A DNA stretch of 64,000 nt from AWTP1-13 sp039808585 (GCA_039808585.1 JBDHTJ010000001.1:9528-73527), one strand, 5' to 3'; counted from the first letter of the stretch, positions 8,786-17,725 are shown. Made by a program: numbers and translations. Notes: generated by a model not told the origin, from the sequence alone.

Positions 8786-8840
8786 TGCGTGAAGAGTGCG
8801 TAATAATCTTATCACACACCCCATATTGCAAGCACATTGC
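8786..8840. promoter_or_regulatory. Two helically phased direct-repeat pairs in the lrp-hpd intergenic region
   Basis: TGCGT at 8786-8790 recurs at 8797-8801, and ATTGC at 8825-8829 recurs at 8836-8840. Each pair is 11 bp apart, one helical turn. Phased half-sites on one DNA face suit an oligomeric Lrp-type regulator, and the divergent gene encodes one. The match is short and the binding inference is tentative. Confidence 0.35.
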
Positions 8841-8857
8841 GGCTATGGCGCATTAAA

Positions 8858-8871
8858 TTGATCTGCATCAA
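8858..8871 (+). promoter_or_regulatory. FNR/FixK/Anr-type box upstream of hpd
   Basis: The 14-mer TTGATCTGCATCAA is an exact match to the FNR-family consensus TTGAT-N4-ATCAA and is flanked by A/T. Its centre is 36 bp before the hpd ATG. If it acted as a class II activator site at -41.5, the transcript would begin after the ATG, so repression of hpd or control of the divergent regulator is more plausible. Confidence 0.7.
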
Positions 8872-8900
8872 ATCGCCGACAGCTCATCCCGGAGACGAGC

Positions 8901-10004
8901 ATGGGTCCTTTCCCGCACGACGCCCCGCCTGCTGCCATCAGCGCCGCCAATCCGGCCGGCACCGACGGCTTCGAGTTTGTCGAGTTCGCGCACCCCCAGC
9001 CTGAAAAGCTTGCGCGCCTGTTCGAGAGCATGGGCTACAGCGAAGTCGCAAGGCACAAGACGAAGGACATCTCCCTCTATCGCCAGGGCGGCATCAACTA
9101 CATCCTCAACCGCGAGCCGGGCTCCCACGCCGCCCGTTTCGTGGCCGAGCACGGCCCCTGCGCGCCGGCCATGGCCTGGCGGGTCGTCGATGCCAGGCAT
9201 GCCCTGAAGCGCGTGCTTGAGCTTGGCGGCAAGGAGTACACGGGCCCCGACAAGTCGCTCGACGTGCCCGCTGTCATCGGCATCGGTGGCTCGCTGCTCT
9301 ACCTCGTCGAAACCTACGCTGCGAAGGGCTCACCTTACTCCGGCGAATACGCGTGGCTTGGCGACGTGGATCCCAAGCCGCAAGGCGTCGGCTTCCACTA
9401 CATCGACCACCTCACGCACAACGTCATGCGTGGCAACATGGACACCTGGTACAAGTTCTATAACGAGACCTTCAATTTCCGCGAGATCCGCTTCTTCAAC
9501 ATCGAAGGCAAGGTCACCGGCCTGCACAGCCGCGCGCTCACCTCGCCCTGCGGCAAGATCCGCATCCCCATCAACGAGAGTGCCGACGACAAGAGCCAGA
9601 TCGAAGAGTATCTGCGCGCCTACAAGGGCGAAGGCATCCAGCACATCGCCGTCGGCACCGACGACATTTATGCTGCCACCGATGCCATCGCCGCACGCGG
9701 GCTGGAATTCATGCCTGGCCCGCCTGATGTCTACTACGACAAGTCATTTGCGCGCGTGAAAGGCCATCAGGAGCCGATCGCCCGCATGAAGCGTCACGGC
9801 ATCCTCATCGACGGCGAGGGCGTGGTGGACGGGGGCAGCACCCGCATCCTCTTGCAGATCTTCTCCAAGACCGTGATCGGCCCGATCTTCTTCGAGTTCA
9901 TCCAGAGGAAGGGCGACGAAGGCTTCGGCGAGGGCAACTTCAAGGCCCTGTTCGAATCGATCGAGGAAGACCAGATCCGCCGCGGCGTCCTCAAAGCCTC
10001 CTGA
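8901..10004 (+). CDS. hpd: 4-hydroxyphenylpyruvate dioxygenase
   Basis: A 367-residue cytoplasmic enzyme that converts 4-hydroxyphenylpyruvate and O2 to homogentisate and CO2, the second step of tyrosine breakdown. It has two VOC-type halves. The iron ligands of the 2-His-1-Glu triad are visible as H170 (HYIDHLTHN), H248 (GIQHIAVG) and E335 (PIFFEFIQR). The length is normal for the bacterial enzyme. The start ATG has GGAG 6 nt upstream. It is divergent from an Lrp-type regulator and preceded by an FNR-type box. The next pathway gene, homogentisate dioxygenase, is not in the window; fumarylacetoacetase lies about 29 kb away. Confidence 0.95.
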   Translation: MGPFPHDAPPAAISAANPAGTDGFEFVEFAHPQPEKLARLFESMGYSEVARHKTKDISLYRQGGINYILNREPGSHAARFVAEHGPCAPAMAWRVVDARHALKRVLELGGKEYTGPDKSLDVPAVIGIGGSLLYLVETYAAKGSPYSGEYAWLGDVDPKPQGVGFHYIDHLTHNVMRGNMDTWYKFYNETFNFREIRFFNIEGKVTGLHSRALTSPCGKIRIPINESADDKSQIEEYLRAYKGEGIQHIAVGTDDIYAATDAIAARGLEFMPGPPDVYYDKSFARVKGHQEPIARMKRHGILIDGEGVVDGGSTRILLQIFSKTVIGPIFFEFIQRKGDEGFGEGNFKALFESIEEDQIRRGVLKAS

Positions 10005-10830
10005 CGCCCCCTGCGCTCTCCACAAACGTCATCTCCGCGAGAGGCGAGACGTCTGCGAAACTCGGGTGCGCATCCCATCCACAAACGTCATCTCCGCGAA
10101 GGCGGAGATCCACGCAAGCCCGCGACCACACCGCACCTTCTCCTCTCTGCCTTCCCGGCCGAGCGAAGCGAGCGCCGGGATCTTTCCCGTTGTGAAAGAG
10201 TCCGCATCCAGGAAGGGAGCGAGGAGAAGTGCGCGCCCGGCTTCGACTTCGGAAAGCGGGAGCGACGCGCCACCTTGCGCGGCGCACGGCTCACGTGCGT
10301 GAATGCCCAACGTCGCGGCCGTGACAGCAGTTGGGTGCGCATTCCATTCCACAAACGTCATCTCCGCGAAGGCGGAGATCCACGCAAGCCCGCGACCACA
10401 CCGCACCTTCTCCTCTCTGCCTTCCCGGCCGAGCGAAGCGAGCGCCGGGATCTTTCCCGTTGTGAAAGAGTCCGCATCCAGGAAGGGAGCGAGGAGAAGT
10501 GCGCGCCCGGCTTCGACTTCGGAAAGCGGGAGCGACGCGCCACCTTGCGCGGCGCACGGCTCACGTGCGTGAATGCCCAACGTCGCGGCCGTGACAGCAG
10601 TTGGGTGCGCATTCCATTCCACAAACGTCATCTCCGCGAAGGCGGAGATCCACGCAAGCCCGCGACCACACCGCACCTTCTCCTCTCTGCCTTCCCGGCC
10701 GAGCGAAGCGAGCGCCGGGATCTTTCCCCGATGCTGCATCTGCCCCGCCTCACGCGCGCAAAACCGCAGGCGACGCGCTCTTCCAGCGCGCCCCGTGGAG
10801 ACGGCCTTCAAACCGTGTCGCCAGCCGCCG
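10005..10830. other. Repeat-filled intergenic region between hpd and fliI
   Basis: This 826-bp stretch has no credible gene. It is occupied by a degenerate partial repeat (10019-10078), the 270-bp tandem duplication, a truncated third unit, and about 100 bp of unique sequence before the fliI stop. Open frames run through it on both strands only because the repeats have no stops in some frames. Confidence 0.8.
10079..10727 (+). repeat. 270-bp tandem duplication of a composite palindromic repeat (2 full units plus a partial third)
   Basis: The unit begins TCCACAAACGTCATCTCCGC. Units span 10079-10348 and 10349-10618 and look identical by eye; a third runs 10619-10727 and stops after the second hairpin (GCCGGGATCTTTCCC). 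Each unit carries the hairpins TCTCCGC/GCGGAGA and CCCGGC/GCCGGG of the composite repeat, followed by about 160 bp of other sequence. A diverged fragment precedes at 10019-10078 and shares the junction GGGTGCGCAT. The near-perfect identity indicates a recent duplication. Confidence 0.9.
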
Positions 10831-12204
10831 TCACCGGCCCGCAGGCCGTTGCGGTGTCTCGGGCTGCAAGGCGCGCGCGATATCTTGGAATACGTCGGCC
10901 GTCGCTGCATCCGACGGCGACTGGCGGATCGCCTCGTACAGCCTCGGCACGATGTCGAGCGCGCGGTCGAGCGCCGGATCCGATCCCGCCCGATAGCCCC
11001 CCATCAGCCGCAGGTCGCGCGTCTCTTCATAGCGCGCGATCATGGCTTTGAGGCGCCCGACGAGCTGCGCCTGCTCACGCGTCCACGCCATCTGCGCAAG
11101 CCGCGATATAGAGCCCAGCACGTTCACCGCAGGAAAGCGCCCCGCATCCGCAATCGCGCGATCGAGCACGATGTGCCCATCGAGCGTGCCCCGGATGTTG
11201 TCGGCAACGGGATCGTTGTGGTCGTCGCCGTCAACGAGCACGGAGAACACGCCCGTGATCATCCCGGCGCCCTCGGCGCCAGGGCCCGCGCGCTCCAGCA
11301 GCTTCGGCAGGTCGGAGAAGACGCTCGGTGTATAGCCGCGCGCCACCGGCGGCTCGCCCGCCGCAAGCGCCACGTCACGGGCCGCGTGCGCATAGCGCGT
11401 CACGGAATCGACGATCAGCAGCACGCTCTCGCCCTGATCGCGGAAGTACTCCGCAATCGAGAGTGCCGTGCGCGGTGCCAGGCGCCGCATCATCGGGCTC
11501 TCGTCACCGGTCGCGACCACGGTCACGGCGCGCACCCGGTCAGGCCCCAGCGCATCCTCCATGAATTCGCGCACTTCCCGGCCACGTTCGCCCACCAGCG
11601 CGATCACCGCCGTATCGAACCCCTTCGAGCGGGCCAGCATCGCCAGCAGCGTGGACTTGCCCACTCCGGAGCCCGCGAAGATGCCGATGCGCTGGCCAGC
11701 GCACAGCGGCGTGAACATGTCGATCACCTTGACGCCCGTCTTGATCGGCTGCTTCACGCGTTGCCGGCTCAAGGGGGGCGGTGGCTCGCGCTCGGTCGAG
11801 ATCGCCTGCGGTCCGGATGCCAATGGCCCGCCCCCGTCGATCGGCTGGCCCAGCGCATTGATCGTGCGCCCCTTCCAGCTGGCATCCGGCTCGATGGTGA
11901 CATACCCGCGTCGCCAGGCATGTTGGCCGAGGCCTGCCTGCAGCATCGCGTCGAACGGCTTGATCGTCACCCCGCCTGCTTCGATGCGCACCACCTCGGC
12001 AAGTTGCGGCTTGCCCCCGGTGCGGATTTCAACGCACTCGCCGAGCTTGACGTGCTGCGACAGTCCCGCCACGCGGCAATAGGATGGCGCCACCTCCACC
12101 ACCGCGCCGCCGACCGAGGTCAAAGGCTCGCTCGCCATCAGCGTGTTGACGGTCGCGGCCAGTCTCTCGAGCGGATTGGGCAGGTGTTGCGCAGAGGTGC
12201 TCAT
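10831..12204 (-). CDS. fliI: Flagellum-specific export ATPase FliI
   Basis: A 457-residue cytoplasmic ATPase of the flagellar type III export apparatus. It has a Walker A near residues 177-185 (AGSGVGKST), the F1-beta-like segment VIALVGERGREVREF, the Walker B region SVLLIVDSVTRYAHA and the specificity region GGEPPVARGYTPSVF. It unfolds and feeds export substrates with FliH. It lies leftward, 29 bp after flgF, so flgF-fliI form a minus-strand unit divergent from motA-flhB, as in rhizobial flagellar regions. Confidence 0.95.
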   Translation of the reverse strand: MSTSAQHLPNPLERLAATVNTLMASEPLTSVGGAVVEVAPSYCRVAGLSQHVKLGECVEIRTGGKPQLAEVVRIEAGGVTIKPFDAMLQAGLGQHAWRRGYVTIEPDASWKGRTINALGQPIDGGGPLASGPQAISTEREPPPPLSRQRVKQPIKTGVKVIDMFTPLCAGQRIGIFAGSGVGKSTLLAMLARSKGFDTAVIALVGERGREVREFMEDALGPDRVRAVTVVATGDESPMMRRLAPRTALSIAEYFRDQGESVLLIVDSVTRYAHAARDVALAAGEPPVARGYTPSVFSDLPKLLERAGPGAEGAGMITGVFSVLVDGDDHNDPVADNIRGTLDGHIVLDRAIADAGRFPAVNVLGSISRLAQMAWTREQAQLVGRLKAMIARYEETRDLRLMGGYRAGSDPALDRALDIVPRLYEAIRQSPSDAATADVFQDIARALQPETPQRPAGR

Positions 12205-12233
12205 TCAACACGCGTCCCCTTGCTCACCAGCCC

Positions 12234-12959
12234 TCATTGCCCGGATGCCAGCGTGCGCACGGCTTCCTGCTGCGAACTGTCGGAATCCTTCATGGTCGCC
12301 GTCACCGCATCGAACGTGCGTTGCACCATGATCATCTTGGACATCTCGGTCACGGGATTGACGTTCGAGCGTTCCACGAAGCCCTGCTGCACGCCATACT
12401 TGCTGCCCTCCAGCGCCGGCTGCGCCGGAGTGCTGGGGATCACCCCGGAATTCTGGTAGCGCGCTAGGTCTGCCTTCGCGTCGATCGTGAAAAGCCCGAT
12501 CCGCCCCACCTGCCGCTTGCCCTGCGCGATGGTGCCGTCACGGCCGATGGTCGGCGGCCCGCCTTCGGGCTCGAGGCTAAGGGCCGAGCCACTCACGTCC
12601 AGGATCGGATAGCCGCTCATGGACAGAAGCTGCCCCTGCGGCGACATCTGCATGCGCCCGTCGCGCGTGTATACGGTGCCGGCCGGCGTCTGCATGGCGA
12701 GCCACGCATCGCCCTGCACCGCGACGTCGAGCGGGTTGTCGGTGCGCACGATCTCGCCGGGCCTGCGCGAGATGAAGCTCTTGCCGCTGGAGGCGAAGGC
12801 GACAGGGTCCTTGTTGACGTCCGAGAGCACGGCCGAGAACGTCACTTCCTCGGCCCGAAACCCCCCGGTCGAAACGTTGGCCACGTTGTTGGCGATGGTG
12901 TCGAGGCGACGCATCAGTGATTTCTGCGCCGACAGTCCAACGTAGAAATTGTTCAGCAC
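12234..12959 (-). CDS. flgF: Flagellar basal-body rod protein FlgF
   Basis: A proximal rod protein of about 241 residues. The N-terminus VLNNFYVGLSAQKSLMRRLD and then NNVANVSTGGFRAEEVTFS is the flagellar rod signature, and the C-terminus NPVTEMSKMIMVQRTFDAVT is the matching rod/hook/HAP end domain. I choose the GTG at 12959 because a purine-rich GAGGG precedes it and FlgF normally starts at this motif. An in-frame ATG at 13001 would add 14 residues and the frame remains open to 13358. It is exported by the type III apparatus and assembles between MS-ring and distal rod. Confidence 0.88.
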   Translation of the reverse strand: MLNNFYVGLSAQKSLMRRLDTIANNVANVSTGGFRAEEVTFSAVLSDVNKDPVAFASSGKSFISRRPGEIVRTDNPLDVAVQGDAWLAMQTPAGTVYTRDGRMQMSPQGQLLSMSGYPILDVSGSALSLEPEGGPPTIGRDGTIAQGKRQVGRIGLFTIDAKADLARYQNSGVIPSTPAQPALEGSKYGVQQGFVERSNVNPVTEMSKMIMVQRTFDAVTATMKDSDSSQQEAVRTLASGQ

Positions 12960-13155
12960 GACAGAGCGCCCTCGGATTGGCCGATGTGTCTCGCCACGCA
13001 TGGCATAAGCAACGCGGGCCTTCCCACTGTGCCGCAGCGGCCTTGTACGAGGCTGACCAAGTGCCCGCGCCAATTCGATTAAAATGCGCCCGCACCAGCC
13101 TCGCGCAAGCGTTGGGCCCCACACAGATGAGACGCGCAGGAAAAGGGGCTTTCCG

Positions 13156-14040
13156 GTGACCATCGGCCTTGGACTAATCGTTACCCTCGCTTGCATGCTC
13201 GGCGGCTTCGCTGCCATGGGCGGGCACATCGAGGTGATGTGGCAGCCCTGGGAATACGTGATCATCTGCGGCGCCGCACTCGGCACCTTCATCGTCGGCA
13301 ACCCGATGAAGACCATCAAGGACGCTGGCGTCGGCCTGGTCGAGGCCATCCTGCACAAGGCCCCGAAGAAGAACGACTATCTCGATACCCTCGGCGTTCT
13401 CTATTCGCTCATGCGCGAGTTGCGCACCAAGCCCCGCAACGAGGTCGAGGCGCATTTCGACGATCCGTCGCAGTCGGCGCTGTTCCAGCGCTACCCGAGC
13501 ATCATGAAGAACCCCGAGATGCTCACCTTCATCTGCGACTACTGCCGCCTCATCATCATCGGCAACGCCCGCTCGCACGAGATCGAGGCGCTGATGGACG
13601 AGGAGATCTCCACCATCAAGCACGACAAGCTCAAGGCCTATCACTCGATGGTCACCATCTCTGAAAGCTTCCCCGCGCTTGGCATCTGCGCCGCCGTCAT
13701 GGGCGTGATCAAGGCCATGGGCGCGCTGAACGAGGCGCCGGAGGTGCTGGGCCACCTCATCGGCGCCGCGCTCGTCGGCACCTTCGCGGGCATCTTCTTC
13801 TCCTACGCGGTCGTCACGCCCATCGCCACCAACATCAAGATCGTGCGCGAGAAGAAGCTGCGTCTCTACTACATCGTGAAGCAGACGCTGCTGGCATTCA
13901 TGAACGGTGCCATGCCCCAGGTAGCACTCGAGTACGGCCGCAAGGCGATTTCGGCCTACGAACGCCCCACGCTCGACGATGTCGAGCAGGTCACCGTGGC
14001 AGCGATGGATCCCAACGGCGGCCAGAAGGCAGCGGCATAA
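13156..14040 (+). CDS. motA: Flagellar motor stator protein MotA
   Basis: A 294-residue inner-membrane stator subunit with four expected membrane segments (GLGLIVTLACMLGGFAAMGG; YVIICGAALGTFIVGNPM; ALGICAAVMGVIKAMGAL; HLIGAALVGTFAGIFFSYAV) and the large cytoplasmic loop between segments 2 and 3 that contacts FliG. The GTG start at 13156 follows AAAAGGGG with 7-8 nt spacing; an upstream ATG at 13084 would prepend a non-conserved basic stretch. With MotB it forms the proton channel. It heads the unit motA-fliM-fliN-fliG-flhB. Confidence 0.93.
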   Translation: MTIGLGLIVTLACMLGGFAAMGGHIEVMWQPWEYVIICGAALGTFIVGNPMKTIKDAGVGLVEAILHKAPKKNDYLDTLGVLYSLMRELRTKPRNEVEAHFDDPSQSALFQRYPSIMKNPEMLTFICDYCRLIIIGNARSHEIEALMDEEISTIKHDKLKAYHSMVTISESFPALGICAAVMGVIKAMGALNEAPEVLGHLIGAALVGTFAGIFFSYAVVTPIATNIKIVREKKLRLYYIVKQTLLAFMNGAMPQVALEYGRKAISAYERPTLDDVEQVTVAAMDPNGGQKAAA

Positions 14041-14043
14041 GGA

Positions 14044-14988
14044 ATGGCCAGCGGGCAGGCGATGGCAACGGCAACGGCACGACAGACCAAGATCGAGGAC
14101 ATGTTCGGCGACGGCGCCGGCGCCGCCGATCGCATGCCGATGCTCAAGGCGTGCCTGTCTGGCGTAGGCCAGATGCTGTACGACCAGATGCGGCAGACCA
14201 TGCCGTCGCCGCCGCGCCTCGCCTTCGTGAATTGCCGCTCCATGACGGCCGAGGATGCCTTCGCCCTGCACGGTGGCACCTGCGCCATTGCCGTCTACGC
14301 CACCACCGGGTGGAGCGGCCCCTGCTACATGACCTGCAATCGCGGCGCCGCCTTCATTGTCCTGGAGATGCTGCTCGGCGCCGACCCTGCCGATCCCGTC
14401 GTGAAGGTCGAGCGCGACCTCTCCAGGATCGAGCAGCGCGTCTCCACCATCTTCTTCAAGACACTGCTCGGCACCATCTCTTCTGCCTTCATGATGACCG
14501 CCGAAACCGGCTTCGACCTCATGACCACGTGGGCCGAGCCCGATTTCGACGAGATCAAGCCGCGCAGCCCCATGATCGTCGCGCGCTTCGAGATCGAGAC
14601 GCCCAAGCAGAAGGGCGAGATCCACTTCCTCATTCCCGACGCCTCCCTCGCAAACGTGCGCGAGGCGCTGTCCGTCGAGCCCAAGACCGAGGACGACGTC
14701 AACGACGAGACCTGGGGTGAACTCATCCGCAAGGAGTTCAACCGCAGCAACGTCTCCGTCACGGCCATTCTCGACGAGAGGCCCGGCACGCTGGGCGAGA
14801 TCGCGCGCCTGCGCGTGGGCGATATCCTGGAACTCAATGCGACCACCGAAAGCCAGGTGGTGGTCGAAACCAACGGCGAGCGCCTGCTGTGGTGCTCGCT
14901 CGGCAAGTCGAACGGTGCCTATACGCTGCGCGTGGAAGAGTTCGTCAACAAGGAGCAGGAACTGATGGACAACATCCTAGCCTCGTGA
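14044..14988 (+). CDS. fliM: Flagellar motor switch protein FliM
   Basis: A 314-residue C-ring protein. The middle domain is recognisable at VERDLSRIEQRVSTIFFKTL, and the C-terminal SpoA domain at NVSVTAILDERPGTLGEIAR with VGDILELNA. The N-terminal CheY-P-binding segment (usually LSQDEID-like) is not obvious; the N-terminus reads MASGQAMATATARQTKIEDM instead, as often in rhizobial FliM, which is strongly diverged. It begins 3 bp after the motA stop. It transmits chemotactic signals to FliG. Confidence 0.85.
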   Translation: MASGQAMATATARQTKIEDMFGDGAGAADRMPMLKACLSGVGQMLYDQMRQTMPSPPRLAFVNCRSMTAEDAFALHGGTCAIAVYATTGWSGPCYMTCNRGAAFIVLEMLLGADPADPVVKVERDLSRIEQRVSTIFFKTLLGTISSAFMMTAETGFDLMTTWAEPDFDEIKPRSPMIVARFEIETPKQKGEIHFLIPDASLANVREALSVEPKTEDDVNDETWGELIRKEFNRSNVSVTAILDERPGTLGEIARLRVGDILELNATTESQVVVETNGERLLWCSLGKSNGAYTLRVEEFVNKEQELMDNILAS

Positions 14989-15064
14989 GATTCCCGCTCC
15001 CTCATGTCCCGTTCCCGTGCGTCTGCAACAAGACAGTCTTCAACCCGGTGCCCGGTGAGCAACC

Positions 15065-15496
15065 ATGAACGATCCATCTGACGAATTGCCGGTCGAACAG
15101 CAGGCCGCAGAGGAGTACAACCCGGACTCCGCCATGCCCGCCGTCATGGAAGAGGGCATGTCTCTGGGAGGCGACGAGCCATCCTTCGGAAACCAGTTCC
15201 CGGCCATGGCCGGCGGCAGCGATGCGCCGCCGCGTCTCGACACCATCATGCGCATCCCCGTGACGGTGCGCGTGGTGCTGGGATCGGCCACGATGCCGGT
15301 GGCAAACCTGATGAAGCTGGGGCGTGGCTCCGTCATCCCCCTCGAGCGCAAGGTCGGCGAGCCGGTCGAGGTGGCCGTCAACGGCCACACCGTGGCGCGT
15401 GGCCAGGTGGTGGTGATGGACGAGGCGACCTCGCGCTTCGGCATCAAGCTCACTGAGGTGCTCACGCAATCGCCCATTTCCGACGCGGCCTCCTGA
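15065..15496 (+). CDS. fliN: Flagellar motor switch protein FliN
   Basis: A 143-residue protein with an acidic, poorly conserved N-terminal extension of about 55 residues and a C-terminal SpoA domain (IMRIPVTVRVVLGSATMPVA, then LGRGSVIPLERKVGEPVEVA and LTEVL). It forms the base of the C-ring with FliM and helps dock FliH/FliI. The order fliM-fliN-fliG matches rhizobial clusters. The ATG lies 76 bp after fliM. Confidence 0.92.
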   Translation: MNDPSDELPVEQQAAEEYNPDSAMPAVMEEGMSLGGDEPSFGNQFPAMAGGSDAPPRLDTIMRIPVTVRVVLGSATMPVANLMKLGRGSVIPLERKVGEPVEVAVNGHTVARGQVVVMDEATSRFGIKLTEVLTQSPISDAAS

Positions 15497-15514
15497 GGAA
15501 GATAGATCAGCGTC

Positions 15515-16570
15515 ATGTCGGCATCCGCAGGCAGCTCCAACATCGCGCACCTCTCGGGCATCGAGAAGGTGGCCGTGCTGCTGTTGGCGCTCGGCAAGAG
15601 CAAGGCCAGCAACCTGCTGCGCCGGTTCGAGCCGGAAGAGCTGAAGCTGCTGACCCGCTCGGCCACCACGCTCAAGCCCGTCGATGCCGCCGACGTCGAG
15701 CACCTGGTGGAGGAATTCGCCCAGAAGTTCACCGGCGGCGTGAAATTCATGGGCACCGAGCGCGAGATGCGCGAGCTTCTCAGCGACGTGATGAGCGAGG
15801 ATGAGTACAACGCCGCGCTCTACGGCGAAATGGAGCCCATGGTCGCCCCGCTGATGCAGGCGGCGGCGGCAGGCGCCATGCGCGACGAGCAGATCTGGGA
15901 CAAAATTTCCAAGGTCAAGGTCGAAGAGTTGAGGGCCTATCTGCTGCAGGAGCATCCCCAGACCGTGGGCGTGATCCTATCGAAACTCGATTCGGACATG
16001 GCGGCCAAGCTCGTCAGTTCCTTCCCCGCCGAGCAGCGCGCCGGCATCCTGGTGCGCATGCTCGCCGCCAAGGACGTCGACCCCGAGGCGATGCAGGCCA
16101 TCGAGGATGTGCTGGGCGAGGACCTGCTCAAGGTCGAAGGCCCTACGAAGCACGGCGGCGTCGCCGACATCCTAAACCGGCTCGACAAGGCGCAGAGCGA
16201 CGACGTGCTGCGCTCGCTCGCCGAGGTGCGGCCCGAGGACGCGAAGGTCCTCAAGAACATGATGTTCTCGTTCGACGACATGATCACGCTGCCCGCCACC
16301 GCCCGCACGCTGGTGCTCGACCAGGTGCCGATGGAGAAGCTGGTGCTGGCCCTGCGCGGCACCGACAGCCAGTTCCAGACGACCATTCTGGCGTCTCTCG
16401 CCGCCCGTTCCCGCCGCATGGTCGAAGCCGAGCTTGCCAGCGGTTCCACCGCGCCGCCGCGGGAGATCCAGGAAGCGCGGCGCAGCGTCGTCGACATCGT
16501 TCTGCGCATGAATGCGCGCGGGGATATCCAGATCCGCCCCGCCGAGGACCTGAGCGACGTGACCCAATGA
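15515..16570 (+). CDS. fliG: Flagellar motor switch protein FliG
   Basis: A 351-residue rotor protein. The N-terminal domain includes GIEKVAVLLLALGKSKASNL, and the middle domain carries the EHPQ motif (LLQEHPQTVGVILSKL) used to contact FliM. The C-terminal domain contains the charged torque helix around PEDAKVLKNMMFSFDDMITL, matching the RNMMFxFEDL consensus. It joins the MS-ring (FliF) to the C-ring and interacts with MotA. It starts 18 bp after fliN with GAGGAAG upstream. Confidence 0.95.
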   Translation: MSASAGSSNIAHLSGIEKVAVLLLALGKSKASNLLRRFEPEELKLLTRSATTLKPVDAADVEHLVEEFAQKFTGGVKFMGTEREMRELLSDVMSEDEYNAALYGEMEPMVAPLMQAAAAGAMRDEQIWDKISKVKVEELRAYLLQEHPQTVGVILSKLDSDMAAKLVSSFPAEQRAGILVRMLAAKDVDPEAMQAIEDVLGEDLLKVEGPTKHGGVADILNRLDKAQSDDVLRSLAEVRPEDAKVLKNMMFSFDDMITLPATARTLVLDQVPMEKLVLALRGTDSQFQTTILASLAARSRRMVEAELASGSTAPPREIQEARRSVVDIVLRMNARGDIQIRPAEDLSDVTQ

Positions 16571-16642
16571 GCCCTATCGGCGGGCCCTGAATCACTCTAA
16601 CTGTCCCGCCCCAGGCGACGGCAACGGTCGAGGGTTCCGGTC

Positions 16643-17725
16643 ATGGCCGACGAGGATGACAAGGACAGTAAAACAGAAGAGCCGACCGAGAAGAAGATCC
16701 AGGATGCGATCGAGAAAGGCAACGTGCCTTTCTCGCGCGAGGCCGCCACGCTCGCTTCCCTCATCGGCATGCTGCTCGTCGCCAGCTTCTTCCTTGCCTC
16801 GGGCGTTGCGGAACTCTCCGGCACGCTGGTGCGCATTCTCGACCAGCCGGCAGCCTTCGCACTCGAGACGCGGGCGGATGCAACCTTGCTGCTGGGCGCC
16901 GTCGCACTCGAGGCTGGCCGCCTCGTGGTTCCCATCGTCATCGTGCTCGGCATTGCCGGTGTTCTAGCCTCGGCTCTGCAGAACCCGCCCAGCATGGTCG
17001 TCGACCGCATCATGCCGGAAATGTCGCGCGTCTCGCTCTCCAGCGGCTGGAAGCGCATCTTCGGCGTGCAGGGCCAGATTGAGTTCCTCAAGGCCGTCTT
17101 CAAGTTTGGCGTGGTGTGCGCCGTGGGCTACTACTTCGTGCGCTCCAACACCATGAGCGTCACGAACGCCATTTTCGTGGAGCCGTCCGACCTGCCGGCC
17201 CTGCTCCTCAACCTCGGCATCCGGGTCATCGCCACCATTACTGTCGCGACGGCCGTTCTCGTCGCGGCCGACGTCGTCTGGTCGCGCGTCTACTGGCACA
17301 ACGAGCTGCGCATGACGCGGCAGGAGATCAAGGACGAGTTCAAGCAGAGCGACGGCGATCCCATAGTCAAGGCGCGCCAGCGCTCACTGAGCCGCGATCG
17401 CGCCCGCAAGCGCATGATGGGTGCCGTGCCGCGCGCCACGCTGGTCATCACCAACCCCACCCACTACGCCGTGGCCCTGCGCTACGTGCGCGAGGAGGGC
17501 GGCGCGCCGTTGGTGATCGCCAAGGGCAAGGATCTCATCGCCTTGCGCATCCGCGAACTCGCCGCCGAGCACAACATCCCCATCGTCGAGAACAAGCCGC
17601 TCGCACGCGCCCTCTACAGGGCCGTCGAGGTCGACAAGATGATCCCGAAGGAATTCTACAAGGCCGTCGCCGAGATCATCTACTATCTGTCACAGCGTCA
17701 GGCTCAGATAAGGCCGATCACATAA
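16643..17725 (+). CDS. flhB: Flagellar export apparatus protein FlhB
   Basis: A 360-residue inner-membrane protein of the type III export gate. It starts with the typical acidic/basic head (DKDSKTEEPTEKKIQDAIEK), has four membrane segments and a cytoplasmic C-domain with the autocleavage motif NPTH at residues 271-274 (VITNPTHYAVALRY). Cleavage between N and P switches export from rod/hook to filament substrates. It is the last gene of the motA-fliM-fliN-fliG-flhB unit. A short palindrome, CATAAG-GT-CTTATG, overlaps its stop (17721-17734). Confidence 0.95.
   Translation: MADEDDKDSKTEEPTEKKIQDAIEKGNVPFSREAATLASLIGMLLVASFFLASGVAELSGTLVRILDQPAAFALETRADATLLLGAVALEAGRLVVPIVIVLGIAGVLASALQNPPSMVVDRIMPEMSRVSLSSGWKRIFGVQGQIEFLKAVFKFGVVCAVGYYFVRSNTMSVTNAIFVEPSDLPALLLNLGIRVIATITVATAVLVAADVVWSRVYWHNELRMTRQEIKDEFKQSDGDPIVKARQRSLSRDRARKRMMGAVPRATLVITNPTHYAVALRYVREEGGAPLVIAKGKDLIALRIRELAAEHNIPIVENKPLARALYRAVEVDKMIPKEFYKAVAEIIYYLSQRQAQIRPIT

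Noticed and set aside
10079..10727. Possible CRISPR array
   Set aside because: The 270-bp period, identical spacers and only two to three units do not fit a CRISPR array, and no cas gene is near.
10029..10910. An internally repeated protein apparently encoded across the 270-bp units
   Set aside because: The repeats arise from the DNA duplication of a palindromic element. Several frames on both strands are open and none has a sensible start or domain.
13084..13155. Longer MotA from the upstream ATG
   Set aside because: The added 24 residues are basic and unlike any MotA N-terminus, while the GTG at 13156 has an AAAAGGGG site and begins the first membrane helix.
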